Notes: generated from the letters alone by a model not told the origin. A stretch of 64,000 nt of DNA from Oscillibacter faecalis_A (GCF_029218125.1 NZ_JARFXX010000003.1:1-64000); one strand, 5' to 3'. Shown: positions 15,948 through 24,670, counted from the stretch's first letter. Program-made: numbers and translations.

Positions 15948-17327
15948 ATGAAAAAACGGTTGCTATCCCTGCTTTTCGTCATCACATTGTTCAGTGCATC
16001 GGCGGTTTCCGCTTCGGCGCTGATGAACAATATTCTGAAAGTCGGTATTCGCTGGGGTTCCACGGCGCTTGAGGCGGCGAATTTGGAAAACGCGGTGGGT
16101 TCCGGCTATGAGTTTGGCTATTACGATGAAAGTAGGCATTTTGTCTATTTGGATGAAACGGATGAGACCACCATTACCATGCGGGTGACCGGCTCGGGGA
16201 ATGGCGTTGTTGTGACGGAGACCGGCAGCGGAAGTGTGCTGTTTCGGTTTGATGAAAGCGGCTATTGCTTTGGTGTCCGTCCCAAGGGGCGGGACACAGA
16301 GACATGGTGCAAGGGCTATAAATATCCCGGCGGGTTTGAGTACCGCTGCAATGACAACGGCACACTGACGGTAATTAACGTAGTGGATATCGAAGATTAC
16401 GTGAAGGGTGTTGTGCCCTACGAAATGGATAAGGATTGGCCCTTGGAGGCACTGGAAGCGCAGGCTGTCTGCGCCCGTACCTATGCCGCAAAGACGCGGC
16501 ATCCGTCATTGGGCTTTGATGTCTGCGCCGGAACGGACTGTCAGGTCTATTACGGACGCAACCGGGCCACGGCGCAGACGGACGAGGCCGTGGAAAATAC
16601 GGAGGGAGAGATGCTGTACTACAACGGTACGCCCGTTGATACGGCGGTTTACTGTGCATCCAATGGCGGCGCTTCCGAGGATGCGGGGAATGTCTGGAAC
16701 GCGGACATTCCGTATCTGAGAGGGAAGCAGGACCCCTACGAAGCGCTGACTAATATTCCCAATTATAATTGGTCTGTGACCTACACTGCGGATGAGCTGA
16801 CATGGATATTGGAGCAAAAGGGATATTCCATTGGCACAGTGAAGAATGTTTATGTGGCGGAATTCACCCCGCTTGGAAATGTCAGCAAGGTAACGTTTGA
16901 GGGCAGTCAGGGCGATGTGACCGTAAAGGGCGAAGTGTGCCGGACGGTTTTTTATTCCAGTACCTACAATAAATCCGTAAAAAGCCAGCGCTTTACGATC
17001 AATGGCGGCGGCGCGGTAAACAGCGGTATTTATGTGAATAATAGCAGTACGCGCCTTGATTCCTTGGAGGGGGTCAATGTGCTCAGCGGCAGCGGAACAA
17101 CCTCCGAGCTGGAAAAGCAGGCGGCAGTTCTGTCGGCATCCGGTGTCTCTGAGGTCAGCGGCGAAACAACAGCAAAGACCTCCGCCGCCGGTTTGTTTAC
17201 CATTACAGGTACCGGCAGCGGCCATAATCTCGGCATGAGCCAGTACGGAGCAAAGGCCATGGCGGAACAGGGCTATTCCTATCGGGAAATTCTGAAATTT
17301 TATTATACGGATATCACCATTGAGTGA
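15948..17327 (+). CDS. SpoIID/LytB domain secreted protein
   Basis: A 459-residue exported protein. The signal peptide is MKKRLLSLLFVITLFSASA followed by a probable cleavage site. The SpoIID catalytic region is recognisable from VVDIEDYVKGVVPYEM and WPLEALEAQAVCARTYA through DCQVYYG. The C-terminal GSGHNLGMSQYGAKAMAEQGYSYREIL is a hallmark of SpoIID/LytB lytic transglycosylases that cut denuded glycan strands during engulfment or wall turnover. It is longer than classical SpoIID (about 340 residues); the extra part is an Ala/Ser/Thr-rich insertion before the last motif (about residues 355-415). Start ATG 15948 has GGGAGG upstream. Its promoter looks sigma-A-like, so a vegetative role is possible. 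It is nearly fused to queA. Confidence 0.85.
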   Translation: MKKRLLSLLFVITLFSASAVSASALMNNILKVGIRWGSTALEAANLENAVGSGYEFGYYDESRHFVYLDETDETTITMRVTGSGNGVVVTETGSGSVLFRFDESGYCFGVRPKGRDTETWCKGYKYPGGFEYRCNDNGTLTVINVVDIEDYVKGVVPYEMDKDWPLEALEAQAVCARTYAAKTRHPSLGFDVCAGTDCQVYYGRNRATAQTDEAVENTEGEMLYYNGTPVDTAVYCASNGGASEDAGNVWNADIPYLRGKQDPYEALTNIPNYNWSVTYTADELTWILEQKGYSIGTVKNVYVAEFTPLGNVSKVTFEGSQGDVTVKGEVCRTVFYSSTYNKSVKSQRFTINGGGAVNSGIYVNNSSTRLDSLEGVNVLSGSGTTSELEKQAAVLSASGVSEVSGETTAKTSAAGLFTITGTGSGHNLGMSQYGAKAMAEQGYSYREILKFYYTDITIE

Positions 17328-17338
17328 GGAGTGAAACG

Positions 17339-18364
17339 ATGAAAACAAGTGATTTTAATTATGAACTGCCGCAGGAACTGATTGCACAGACACCTCTGGA
17401 GCGGCGGGACGGCTCAAGACTTATGACGCTGGATCGGAATACCGGCGCATGGGAGCATCATCATTTTTATGAGTTGCCGGATTTTCTGAGATCCGGCGAC
17501 TGCCTGATTTTGAATAATTCCAGAGTGCTGCCGGCCCGCTTGCTGGGCCAGCGGATGCCCGGCGGCGGTGCGTGCGAGATTCTGCTGCTCATTGACCGGG
17601 GGGATAAGACTTGGGAATGTCTGGTGCGGCCCGGGCGGCATCTGCGCGAGGGAGCACGGCTATCCTTTGGCAACGGTGAGCTGACTGCGGAAGTCACAAA
17701 GGTTCTGCCGGACGGCAACCGGCTGGTGCGCTTTGATTATGAGGGAATTTTTCTTGAGGTTTTAGAACACCTTGGTAAGATGCCTCTGCCGCCGTACATC
17801 AAGGAGGAGCTTCAGGATCAGGAGCGGTATCAGACTGTGTATTCCAAGGTGCTTGGCAGCGCAGCGGCCCCCACGGCGGGACTGCATTTTACACCGGAGC
17901 TGTTGGAAAAAATCGCGGCGCAGGGCGTTGGCATCGGCTATGTGACGCTTCATGTCGGATTGGGGACGTTCCGTCCGGTAAAGGAGGATGAGATCACCGA
18001 CCATGAAATGCACAGTGAATACTGTGTGATTTCGCAGGAAACGGCGGACCTCATCAACCGCACAAAGGCAAACGGCGGGCGCTGCATCTGCGTGGGAACG
18101 ACATCGTGCCGGACGCTGGAATCGTGGGCGGCAGAGGACGGACACATGGAGGCCAAAGCCGGCTGGACAAATATCTATATTTATCCGGGCTACCGCTTTA
18201 AAGTGATGGATGGGCTGATAACGAATTTCCATCTGCCGGAGAGTACGCTCATCATGCTGGTGTCGGCCTTTGCCGGGCGGGAGCACATTTTAGCCGCTTA
18301 CGAGGAGGCCGTTCGGGAAAGGTATCGCTTTTTCAGCTTCGGCGACGCGATGTTCCTTTACTGA
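17339..18364 (+). CDS. queA: S-adenosylmethionine:tRNA ribosyltransferase-isomerase
   Basis: A 341-residue enzyme that transfers the ribosyl group of SAM to preQ1-modified tRNA, giving epoxyqueuosine. Typical stretches are FNYELPQELIAQTPLERRDGSRLM, SAAAPTAGLHFT, VTLHVGLGTFRPV, HSEYCVI and TNFHLPESTLIMLVSAFAGRE. Start ATG 17339 follows GAGGAG; a GTG further upstream in frame (17324) overlaps the previous gene and is less likely. It sits 11 bases after the SpoIID-type gene and is probably co-transcribed with it, an unrelated function sharing a transcript. Confidence 0.96.
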   Translation: MKTSDFNYELPQELIAQTPLERRDGSRLMTLDRNTGAWEHHHFYELPDFLRSGDCLILNNSRVLPARLLGQRMPGGGACEILLLIDRGDKTWECLVRPGRHLREGARLSFGNGELTAEVTKVLPDGNRLVRFDYEGIFLEVLEHLGKMPLPPYIKEELQDQERYQTVYSKVLGSAAAPTAGLHFTPELLEKIAAQGVGIGYVTLHVGLGTFRPVKEDEITDHEMHSEYCVISQETADLINRTKANGGRCICVGTTSCRTLESWAAEDGHMEAKAGWTNIYIYPGYRFKVMDGLITNFHLPESTLIMLVSAFAGREHILAAYEEAVRERYRFFSFGDAMFLY

Positions 18365-18443
18365 TTTTTTCAAATTTTGCTTGCACGTTGCCGGATTTTG
18401 AAGTGAAATTTTCTGAATTGCTTATTTTTTCTGTAATTTTCTA

Positions 18444-18472
18444 TTGAATTTCACGAGAAAATTGTTTATAAT
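18444..18472 (+). promoter_or_regulatory. Sigma-A promoter of the DUF1858 gene
   Basis: TTGAAT, 17-base spacer, perfect TATAAT, inside an AT-rich stretch after queA. Confidence 0.65.
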
Positions 18473-18507
18473 ATTTTTGCTAATTTTCACGATAGGAGGA
18501 TCATTTT

Positions 18508-18714
18508 ATGATCAGCATAACGAAGGACACCATTATTGGTGATATTCTGGATGTTGCACCCCAGACCGCACCCATTTTCCTGTCTATTGGTATGCATTGT
18601 CTGGGCTGCCCCTCTTCCCGCGGCGAGACTGTTGAGGAGGCCTGCATGGTCCACGGCATTGATGTGGATAAACTGCTGGCGCTGGTGAACGAGGAAGCCA
18701 ATAAGGCACAGTAA
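18508..18714 (+). CDS. DUF1858 mini-protein (redox-disulfide domain)
   Basis: A 68-residue acidic protein consisting of one DUF1858 domain. The pattern is TKDTIIGDILDVAPQTAPIFLSIGMHCLGCPSSRGETVEEAC, with the Cys-x-x-Cys pair CLGC and a third Cys. This domain also occurs at the N-terminus of ScdA/RIC-type iron-sulfur repair proteins and next to hybrid-cluster proteins. Those partners are absent nearby. It has its own promoter and ribosome site (TAGGAGG). A role in redox or Fe-S chemistry is a family-level guess. Confidence 0.85.
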   Translation: MISITKDTIIGDILDVAPQTAPIFLSIGMHCLGCPSSRGETVEEACMVHGIDVDKLLALVNEEANKAQ

Positions 18715-18729
18715 TTTTTGCGCTGCTTG

Positions 18730-18759
18730 GGACGCATACGGGAGAGACCGTATGCGTCC
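18730..18759 (+). terminator. Hairpin after the DUF1858 gene, no T-run
   Basis: GGACGCATACGG pairs perfectly with CCGTATGCGTCC around GAGAGA. No T-run follows, so it may be a processing or pausing element and transcription could continue into trmK. Confidence 0.5.
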
Positions 18760-18794
18760 TGTAACTGTGCAATCAGAGAAAGGGGAGGAACGTC

Positions 18795-19496
18795 GTGCGC
18801 GCATTGGGACTGCCGCCCCGGCTCCGCTTAATCGCTGATTGGGTGCCGGAGGGCGCCTATCTTGCGGATGTCGGCACCGACCATGGCTATCTTCCCACAT
18901 GGCTCCTTTTAAGAGGGAGTATTCGCGGCGCTATTGCCAGTGATCTGCGAAAGGGCCCCTTGGAGCGTGCGAAGGCCACCGGGGCGCTTTACGGCGTGGA
19001 GCGGATTGACTACCGCTTATGTGATGGCCTTTCCGGCATCCGGCGGACTGAAGTGGATACCGTTGTCATCGCAGGAATGGGGGGCGAGACCATGCTCTCC
19101 GTTTTAAAGGGGGCTCCATGGACTGCGGACGGACAGCACACACTGCTGTTACAGCCTCAGACACACGAGGAGCTTGTGCGCGCCTATCTTGCGAATAACG
19201 GTTTTATGATTACGCGGGAGGCGCTGGTGCAGGATCGCGGCACCCTATATACGGTGATGGAAGCGAAGGCAGGGAAAATGGAGTTGTCCTTCAGTCAGAT
19301 ATGGGGCGGCGCTTGCTTGCTGCACGATCCGCTGGCAGATCGGTATCTGATCGAAAGAATCGTGCGGACGCTGATGGCGTTGGCCGGTGCAAAGCGCTCC
19401 GGCCGTGCTGATGCGAAAAAGACGAGAGAGCTGCGGGAGATTTTGGCGGCTTTGCTTCGTGCAAGAGAGGAGTGGCGCTGTGCCAACTGTAAGTGA
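18795..19496 (+). CDS. trmK: tRNA (adenine-22-N1)-methyltransferase
   Basis: A 233-residue class I SAM methyltransferase. The SAM-binding motif is ADVGTDHGYLPTWLL (about residues 23-37), and later motifs are IASDL-like AIASDLRKGPLERAKATG, DTVVIAGMGGETM and LLQPQTHEELVRAYL. This set defines TrmK/YqfN, which methylates A22 in tRNAs. Start is GTG 18795 after GGGGAGGA. It overlaps the next gene, a Nif3-like protein, by 17 bases, the same pairing as yqfN-yqfO in Bacillus subtilis. Confidence 0.92.
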   Translation: MRALGLPPRLRLIADWVPEGAYLADVGTDHGYLPTWLLLRGSIRGAIASDLRKGPLERAKATGALYGVERIDYRLCDGLSGIRRTEVDTVVIAGMGGETMLSVLKGAPWTADGQHTLLLQPQTHEELVRAYLANNGFMITREALVQDRGTLYTVMEAKAGKMELSFSQIWGGACLLHDPLADRYLIERIVRTLMALAGAKRSGRADAKKTRELREILAALLRAREEWRCANCK

Positions 19497-20280
19497 AATT
19501 GAACAAGCGCTGTTCCGCCTTGCGCCGAAGGAACTTGCGATGGCGTGGGATAATGTGGGTCATCTGGAGGGGAATCCGAAACAGAGTGTGCAGCGGCTTT
19601 TGGTTGCGCTTGACGTTACGGAGGCAGTTGTATCCGAGGCAGAGGAAAAGGGCTGTCAATTGATCGTTTCTCACCATCCGTTGATGAATGTCCGCTGGCA
19701 TGAGAAGGAGCTGCAATCCCTGCGGCCGGACCGCTATCTGGGGCATTTGCTGCGAAGATTGGTCAAGGCAGATATTTCCGTTATATCCATGCATACAAAT
19801 CTGGATATTGCCCCCGGTGGCGTAAACGATGCGCTGGCCGAGGCGCTGCGAATCGAGGACCCCGGACCTCTGCCGGGAGATGCGGACCATCTATGCCGCA
19901 TGGGACATTTGCAGAATGCTATAAAGTTATCAGACTTTGCAGATACGGTGTGTGAGGCACTGGGGGCAAACGGCGTTCGCTATGCCGGGAGCAGGCCCGT
20001 TCAATGTGTAGCGGTAGGCGGCGGTGCCTGCGGTGATTATATTGATACGGTGATCGCCGCCGGGTGTGATACCTTTGTTACATCGGATTTGACGTATCAC
20101 CAGTTTTTGGACGCTGTACCCAAGGGTATCAACCTAATCGATGCAGGCCATTTCCCAACAGAGGACCCGGTTTGTGCCAAGCTGGTTGCTTACTTGAAAA
20201 ACGAATTTTCACAGCTTGCTGTTTTTAAATCCACTTCCCATAAGGAAGTCATTCAATACATTGTTAAAGGAGAAAATTAA
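19480..20280 (+). CDS. Nif3-like dinuclear metal-centre protein
   Basis: A 266-residue member of the Nif3/YqfO family, hexameric proteins with a two-metal site of unclear function. Typical motifs are MAWDNVGHLEG, VALDVTEAVV, QLIVSHHPL, SVISMHTNLD, and near the end VTSDLTYHQFLDA and LIDAGHFPTE. The His and Asp residues in HHPL, HTNLD and DAGHFPTE are the expected metal ligands. GTG 19480 is the start, seven bases after GAGAGGAG, inside the end of trmK. It lacks the inserted PII-like domain of longer homologues. Confidence 0.9.
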   Translation: MPTVSEIEQALFRLAPKELAMAWDNVGHLEGNPKQSVQRLLVALDVTEAVVSEAEEKGCQLIVSHHPLMNVRWHEKELQSLRPDRYLGHLLRRLVKADISVISMHTNLDIAPGGVNDALAEALRIEDPGPLPGDADHLCRMGHLQNAIKLSDFADTVCEALGANGVRYAGSRPVQCVAVGGGACGDYIDTVIAAGCDTFVTSDLTYHQFLDAVPKGINLIDAGHFPTEDPVCAKLVAYLKNEFSQLAVFKSTSHKEVIQYIVKGEN

Positions 20281-20282
20281 CC

Positions 20283-21020
20283 ATGTCCGGACATTCTAAA
20301 TGGCATAATATTCAAAAGACCAAGGGCGCTGCCGATGCCAAGCGCTCTGCCGCATTTACCAAAATTGCCAAGGAAATCATTGTGGCTGTGAAGGAGGGCG
20401 GCGGCTCCGGCGATCCCGCCAACAACTCCCGTCTGGCGACGGTGATTGCCAAGGCAAAGGCTGTTAATATGCCTAATGACAATATCAAGCGTACCATCGA
20501 CAAGGCACTGGGCGCCGGCAGCACGGAGAACTTTGAGTCCGTCACCTACGAGGGCTATGGCCCCGGCGGCGTGGCTGTCATTGTGGACGCACTGACTGAT
20601 AACCGTCAGCGTACCGCCCCCGAGGTCCGTCATGCTTTCGATAAGTGCAACGGCAATTTGGGCGCGCAGGGCTGTGTGTCTTGGAGCTTTGACAAGAAGG
20701 GCGTCGTCGTCATTGACAACGAGGATCAGGAGTTGGACGAGGACACCGTCATGATGGATGCGCTGGAGGCTGGTGCCGGTGACTTTGAGGCGGATGGTCC
20801 GGTTATGGAGGTCCGCTGTGAGCCGGACGATTTCAATGCGGTGGTCAAGGCGCTGGAGGATAAGGGCTATACGTTCCTTTCCGCCGACATTGCCATGGTG
20901 CCCCAGAACTACATCACCCTCACGGATGAGGGCGACCTGAAGAATATGCAGAAGCTCATTGATATGCTGGAGGACAATGACGATGTCCAGAACGTCTGGC
21001 ATAACTGGGAGAATGACTGA
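20283..21020 (+). CDS. YebC/PmpR family protein
   Basis: A 245-residue protein beginning MSGHSKWHNIQKTKGAADAKR, the invariant opening of YebC/PmpR proteins. It continues with AFTKIAKEI, GGSGDPANNSRLATVIAKAK, MPNDNIKRTIDKA and YEGYGPGGVA, and has an acidic C-terminal third. The family was described as transcription regulators; more recent work links members to ribosome function at proline stretches, so the role is best left open. The ribosome site is AAAGGAG, and it follows the Nif3-like gene by two bases. Confidence 0.93.
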   Translation: MSGHSKWHNIQKTKGAADAKRSAAFTKIAKEIIVAVKEGGGSGDPANNSRLATVIAKAKAVNMPNDNIKRTIDKALGAGSTENFESVTYEGYGPGGVAVIVDALTDNRQRTAPEVRHAFDKCNGNLGAQGCVSWSFDKKGVVVIDNEDQELDEDTVMMDALEAGAGDFEADGPVMEVRCEPDDFNAVVKALEDKGYTFLSADIAMVPQNYITLTDEGDLKNMQKLIDMLEDNDDVQNVWHNWEND

Positions 21021-21062
21021 AACCGTTGCGCCGCAGCGGATTGACGGATTTGCATATTTGCC

Positions 21063-21122
21063 AGTTGTGACATACAGGACCTGAGCTGTGACATACATTC
21101 ATCCTCCAGTTGCGATATACAT
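21063..21122 (+). repeat. Three spaced repeats upstream of an integrase gene
   Basis: AGTTGTGACATACA (21063), AGCTGTGACATACAT (21084) and AGTTGCGATATACAT (21108) are three versions of one 14-15-base motif, with start-to-start distances of 21 and 24 bases. The last ends just before the GAGGAGG ribosome site of the integrase gene. They could be binding sites of the recombinase itself (arm-type or autoregulatory) or an operator. Confidence 0.7.
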
Positions 21123-21136
21123 GAGGAGGAATCCGT

Positions 21137-22027
21137 ATGGAAATCGGTGTGGCGGCAAAGGAATATCTGATAGAGATTGAGGTTCGGAAGTATACCCCTA
21201 AGACCATTAGGAGTTACCGAAATAACCTCAATCTCTTTCTGCGTTTTTGTGAGGAAGAAGCGAAGATTTCAGAGATAGAAGATGTGTCCCTTGCAGTTGT
21301 TCGGCGTTTTTCTCTCTATCTGAGCGGCAAAGGGAAAAAGGGAAGCTATATCAATGGCCTGTTGAAAGTAGCAAAGGCGTTTATCCAATACTGCTATGAG
21401 GAAGGATACGGCGGCTTTAATACGAAGAAGAATTTCAAATGGTGCAAGCAGGATAAGGCGGTCATTATGGCTTTTGACCCTGCTGATGTACGCTCTATGC
21501 TTCAATCATGCCGGGGCTATGATTTCCTCCATGTGAGGGACAAGGCGATTTTGACCACCCTGTTTGAAACCGGGATACGCTGTTGGGAACTCTGCTGTAT
21601 CCAGAAGCCGGACATTCATGAGGATTTCATTATTATTCAGGGGAAGAATCACAAGCAGCGGGTAGTTCCTATTACGCCAATCCTCCGCAAGGCTCTGATG
21701 AAATATGACGCTGTGACAGAGGATTATTTTACCCTGAAAAACAGGGAGGATTATTTCTTTTCTGCGCATGGACGGCAGTTGACGAATAGCGCTGTTGAGC
21801 ATATCGTAAAGCGTTATGGAGAGGGGATAGAGGGTATTCGGACATCACCCCATACTTGCAGGCATTTTTTCGCGCAACAGCAAATCAAGATGGGAACTGA
21901 CCTCTATACGATTTCACGCCTTTTGGGTCACGAGAATATCCAAATCACCCAGACATATTTGAACAGCTTGCGGGACAGGGACGTTATCGAGATAGCCAAA
22001 AACAAGAGCGTTTTGATGTCACTGTAG
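21137..22027 (+). CDS. Stand-alone tyrosine recombinase/integrase
   Basis: A 296-residue phage-integrase-family protein. The N-terminal core-binding domain (about 1-100) is followed by the catalytic domain with Arg148 (FETGIRCWEL), the His-x-x-Arg box SPHTCRHFF, LGHENIQITQTYLNS and nucleophile Tyr274. It differs clearly from XerD at 8.5 kb and the XerC-like protein at 50.1 kb. Its codon use is more AT-rich than its neighbours. No excisionase, cargo or partner recombinase lies beside it; next is a convergent HTH gene after a shared terminator. It may be a remnant or a domesticated recombinase of a mobile element. Ribosome site GAGGAGG; three repeats precede it. Confidence 0.87.
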   Translation: MEIGVAAKEYLIEIEVRKYTPKTIRSYRNNLNLFLRFCEEEAKISEIEDVSLAVVRRFSLYLSGKGKKGSYINGLLKVAKAFIQYCYEEGYGGFNTKKNFKWCKQDKAVIMAFDPADVRSMLQSCRGYDFLHVRDKAILTTLFETGIRCWELCCIQKPDIHEDFIIIQGKNHKQRVVPITPILRKALMKYDAVTEDYFTLKNREDYFFSAHGRQLTNSAVEHIVKRYGEGIEGIRTSPHTCRHFFAQQQIKMGTDLYTISRLLGHENIQITQTYLNSLRDRDVIEIAKNKSVLMSL

Positions 22028-22038
22028 GATTTATATAA

Positions 22039-22084
22039 AATAAACAAGGGAGCGGAAGATTTTATCTTCTGCTCCCTGTTTATT
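22039..22084. terminator. Bidirectional terminator between integrase and HTH genes
   Basis: A near-perfect stem of about 20 bp (AATAAACAAGGGAGC and GCTCCCTGTTTATT outer arms) is bounded by A- and T-rich flanks. Confidence 0.8.
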
Positions 22085-22113
22085 GGCCCTGCGCTGAAAG
22101 GACCTATTGTGTG

Positions 22114-23697
22114 TTACCCATTTTGCAGGCTTTCCAGTTCTGCCGGTGTTTTGGGATAATCTCCGAAGCCGCCATCTTTACTGGGGGTAGCCAGATAGTA
22201 CCGCAGTAGCTTAGCCCAAGCGTTTTCTTCCGCAGTCAGGGCGTTGGTGTCAATCACAGCGTCCAGAGTCTCTGCGGCATCTGCTTCTTTTTCCGGAAAT
22301 AGCTCTCCGTAAAAAACGGCTCCTGTAATGGCATGCCATCTGGTTTTATCATCCATCACATTCGGATAGGCCAGCATCTTTGCGTAAGTAACTGGATCAT
22401 AGAAAAGGGCGCTGCAGAGAATTTCATCATAGCTTTCTGAATAGGCTCCATCCAATCCCTTCGCGGTACAGCCCCATTGAATGCGAAGTATTTCGGAGTC
22501 AGAATAGCTCTCCTGGCCAGCCAGCCATGACATGAAGGCCTCCGATGTGGTAAAATTATCGATCGTACTGCCCAGTTCCCCGAACTCCTGCCAATCCATA
22601 TCCGGCAGGTTGGTAAAGACATCTCGACGATAGGCATATTGTTCCTCGGCAGAGAGGTTTTCATTGGTCACAAGCTGGTTCCACGCGATATAGACCCTTC
22701 GGGTGGTGTCAATCGGTTCCTGATAGATATCCTGACGGTTGGAGTAATCCGGGTCGCCGCTGCTTTGGATAGGGAAGCGGGTAATGTTGTTGACGGAGTA
22801 GGCCTCGTTCCCGGCATCCAGCATATTCTCCACCCGGATACCCGCTACCAGACCATCTTCCATGAAAAAGCAGATGCTATTGGAATAGGCATCCTTGGGC
22901 TGATAGGCGTAAAAGTAATTGTGCGCTGCGAGAAGGTTACTTCCATCTTCCTTGACACAGTATACTAAGTCGGTTCCGTAGGCGCCCACAACCTCTGCCT
23001 TGGTACTGCCTACATGGATGCCCCGGGGTGTGGAAAGTTCCTTGTAATCGGTTTCCAGTTTTAAAATTGTGTCCGGCTGGCCATCCAGATGAGAGTAGGT
23101 CAAACGGATACCGGCCTCGTCCAGACAGTCAACAGTGTGGAGCTCTGCTCCGTTGTCCTCCTTTGTGACAACCATTTTCGCGTCCTGTGGGAGCGGCGTT
23201 TCAAATGGATAGGTACCGGTTTGCTCACCAAGCTGTAAAAAGTCCCCGGTTTCCGTCCAATCCAAAACCAGAGCGAAGTCTGTGGTCGGGCTTTTTACCA
23301 GATCTGCAATGTTCGTGGTTTCTTCAGCGGTGCCCGCAGTGAACTGCTCGGTGTTTCGGGGATTTAGTAAAAACCCAGCCAAGAATAAAATAAAGAGAAC
23401 GAAAATAGCAATTAGGACCTTTTTCCATGTGGAACGGCCTTTGGCAGGGGCTTGAATCGGCAGAGGCGGTACACTGTCAGCTTCATCCGTATCGGTTTTC
23501 TCCGGCGTTTCCGTCAGCTCTGCCACAGAAATGCCGAACTCACGGGCAAGCGCTAAGAGATTATTCATGTCCGGGACGGATAGGTCCGTTTCCCATTTAC
23601 TGACTGCTTGGCGGCTGACGCCCAGCCGGTCACCAAGCTCCTCCTGAGAGATATTTAATTGTTTTCGATATTGGCAGATGCGCTGTCCCAACGTCAT
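22114..23697 (-). CDS. Membrane-anchored HTH regulator with large outer domain
   Basis: A 527-residue one-polypeptide regulator candidate. Residues 1-60 form an XRE-type helix-turn-helix (LGQRICQYRKQLNISQEELG, then VSRQAVSKWETDLSVPD). Residues 61-91 are a Pro/Ala-rich linker, and 93-111 are one membrane helix. The remaining 415 residues should be outside the cell; I recognise no family in them, though they contain repeated Tyr/Asp-rich stretches. HTH and outer domain on opposite faces of the membrane suggest direct signal transduction without a kinase. The ribosome site GGAGGACCC precedes the start. No dedicated target gene is adjacent; it sits between an integrase and the pyrH operon. Confidence 0.75.
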   Translation of the reverse strand: MTLGQRICQYRKQLNISQEELGDRLGVSRQAVSKWETDLSVPDMNNLLALAREFGISVAELTETPEKTDTDEADSVPPLPIQAPAKGRSTWKKVLIAIFVLFILFLAGFLLNPRNTEQFTAGTAEETTNIADLVKSPTTDFALVLDWTETGDFLQLGEQTGTYPFETPLPQDAKMVVTKEDNGAELHTVDCLDEAGIRLTYSHLDGQPDTILKLETDYKELSTPRGIHVGSTKAEVVGAYGTDLVYCVKEDGSNLLAAHNYFYAYQPKDAYSNSICFFMEDGLVAGIRVENMLDAGNEAYSVNNITRFPIQSSGDPDYSNRQDIYQEPIDTTRRVYIAWNQLVTNENLSAEEQYAYRRDVFTNLPDMDWQEFGELGSTIDNFTTSEAFMSWLAGQESYSDSEILRIQWGCTAKGLDGAYSESYDEILCSALFYDPVTYAKMLAYPNVMDDKTRWHAITGAVFYGELFPEKEADAAETLDAVIDTNALTAEENAWAKLLRYYLATPSKDGGFGDYPKTPAELESLQNG

Positions 23698-23870
23698 AAT
23701 AGGGTCCTCCTTGTATCGGAATGTCAGGTGAAATTCTGCCCTCAGTATACCATACAGGGCTGTGCTTTGCTACCACCCGATTGTCAACTATCGGTTGCGG
23801 CGTGAAAAAAGGCGGAATTTCAAGGAAAAAGCACTTTTTAATTTTCCTGTGAAAATCTTCCGTTACCCCC

Positions 23871-23899
23871 TTTCCAAACGGCGGAAAATAAGGTAAAAT
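23871..23899 (+). promoter_or_regulatory. Weak promoter candidate for the pyrH operon
   Basis: TTTCCA, 17-base spacer, TAAAAT. Matches to consensus are poor at -35; it is offered because no better site lies in the gap of 235 bases between the HTH gene and pyrH. Confidence 0.3.
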
Positions 23900-23932
23900 A
23901 AACGATAAGATTATATGCCATAGGAGGGCAAT

Positions 23933-24652
23933 ATGGAAAAACCGGTTTATCATCGTGTTTTGCTGAAAATCAGCGGCGAGGCGCTGGCGGGAGATAAGCA
24001 CTCCGGTCTGGATTTTGAGGTGATCGGTCAGGTGTGCGATGCGATCAAGAGATGTCTGGACATGGGCGTTCAGGTGGGCCTTGTTGTCGGTGGCGGCAAT
24101 TTTTGGCGGGGCGCCAAGAACAGCGGCGGCGGCAAAATGGAGCGCAGCCGCGCTGACCATATCGGAATGCTGGCGACCGTTATGAACTGTCTGGCCGTGG
24201 CGGATGTCTGCGAGCAGAAGGGAATCCCCGTCCGGGTGCAGACCGCCATTGAAATGCGCTCCATCGCGGAGCCGTACATCCGCTCCAAGGCTATCCGGCA
24301 TCTGGAAAAGGGCCGCGTGGTCATTTTCGGCGCTGGCACCGGCAATCCCTATTTCTCCACAGACACGGCGGCTGTGCTGCGGGCTGCGGAAATTGACGCA
24401 GATGTGATTCTGCTTGCCAAAAACGTAGACGGTGTTTACAGCGCCGACCCGGTCAAGGACCCCACTGCGGTGAAGTATGACAGCATCTCCTATGACGATG
24501 TGCTGGCACAGCATTTGATGGTCATGGATACAACTGCGACATCGCTTTCTATGGACAACCATATTCCCGTACTTTTGTTTGCTCTGAAGGACCCGGAAAA
24601 TATTATCCGGGCAGTATGCGGCGAAAAGGTCGGAACCATCGTAAAGGAATGA
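23933..24652 (+). CDS. pyrH: UMP kinase
   Basis: A 239-residue amino-acid-kinase-fold enzyme that phosphorylates UMP to UDP. Motifs are VLLKISGEALAG, GLVVGGGNFWRGAK, DHIGMLATVMNCLAV, FGAGTGNPYFSTDTAA and LLAKNVDGVYSADP. Start ATG is preceded by AGGAGGGC. It heads a long same-strand run frr-uppS-cdsA-dxr-rseP-ispG-polC, a very common order in Clostridia. Confidence 0.97.
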   Translation: MEKPVYHRVLLKISGEALAGDKHSGLDFEVIGQVCDAIKRCLDMGVQVGLVVGGGNFWRGAKNSGGGKMERSRADHIGMLATVMNCLAVADVCEQKGIPVRVQTAIEMRSIAEPYIRSKAIRHLEKGRVVIFGAGTGNPYFSTDTAAVLRAAEIDADVILLAKNVDGVYSADPVKDPTAVKYDSISYDDVLAQHLMVMDTTATSLSMDNHIPVLLFALKDPENIIRAVCGEKVGTIVKE

Positions 24653-24670
24653 GAAAGGAAGGAACACGCC

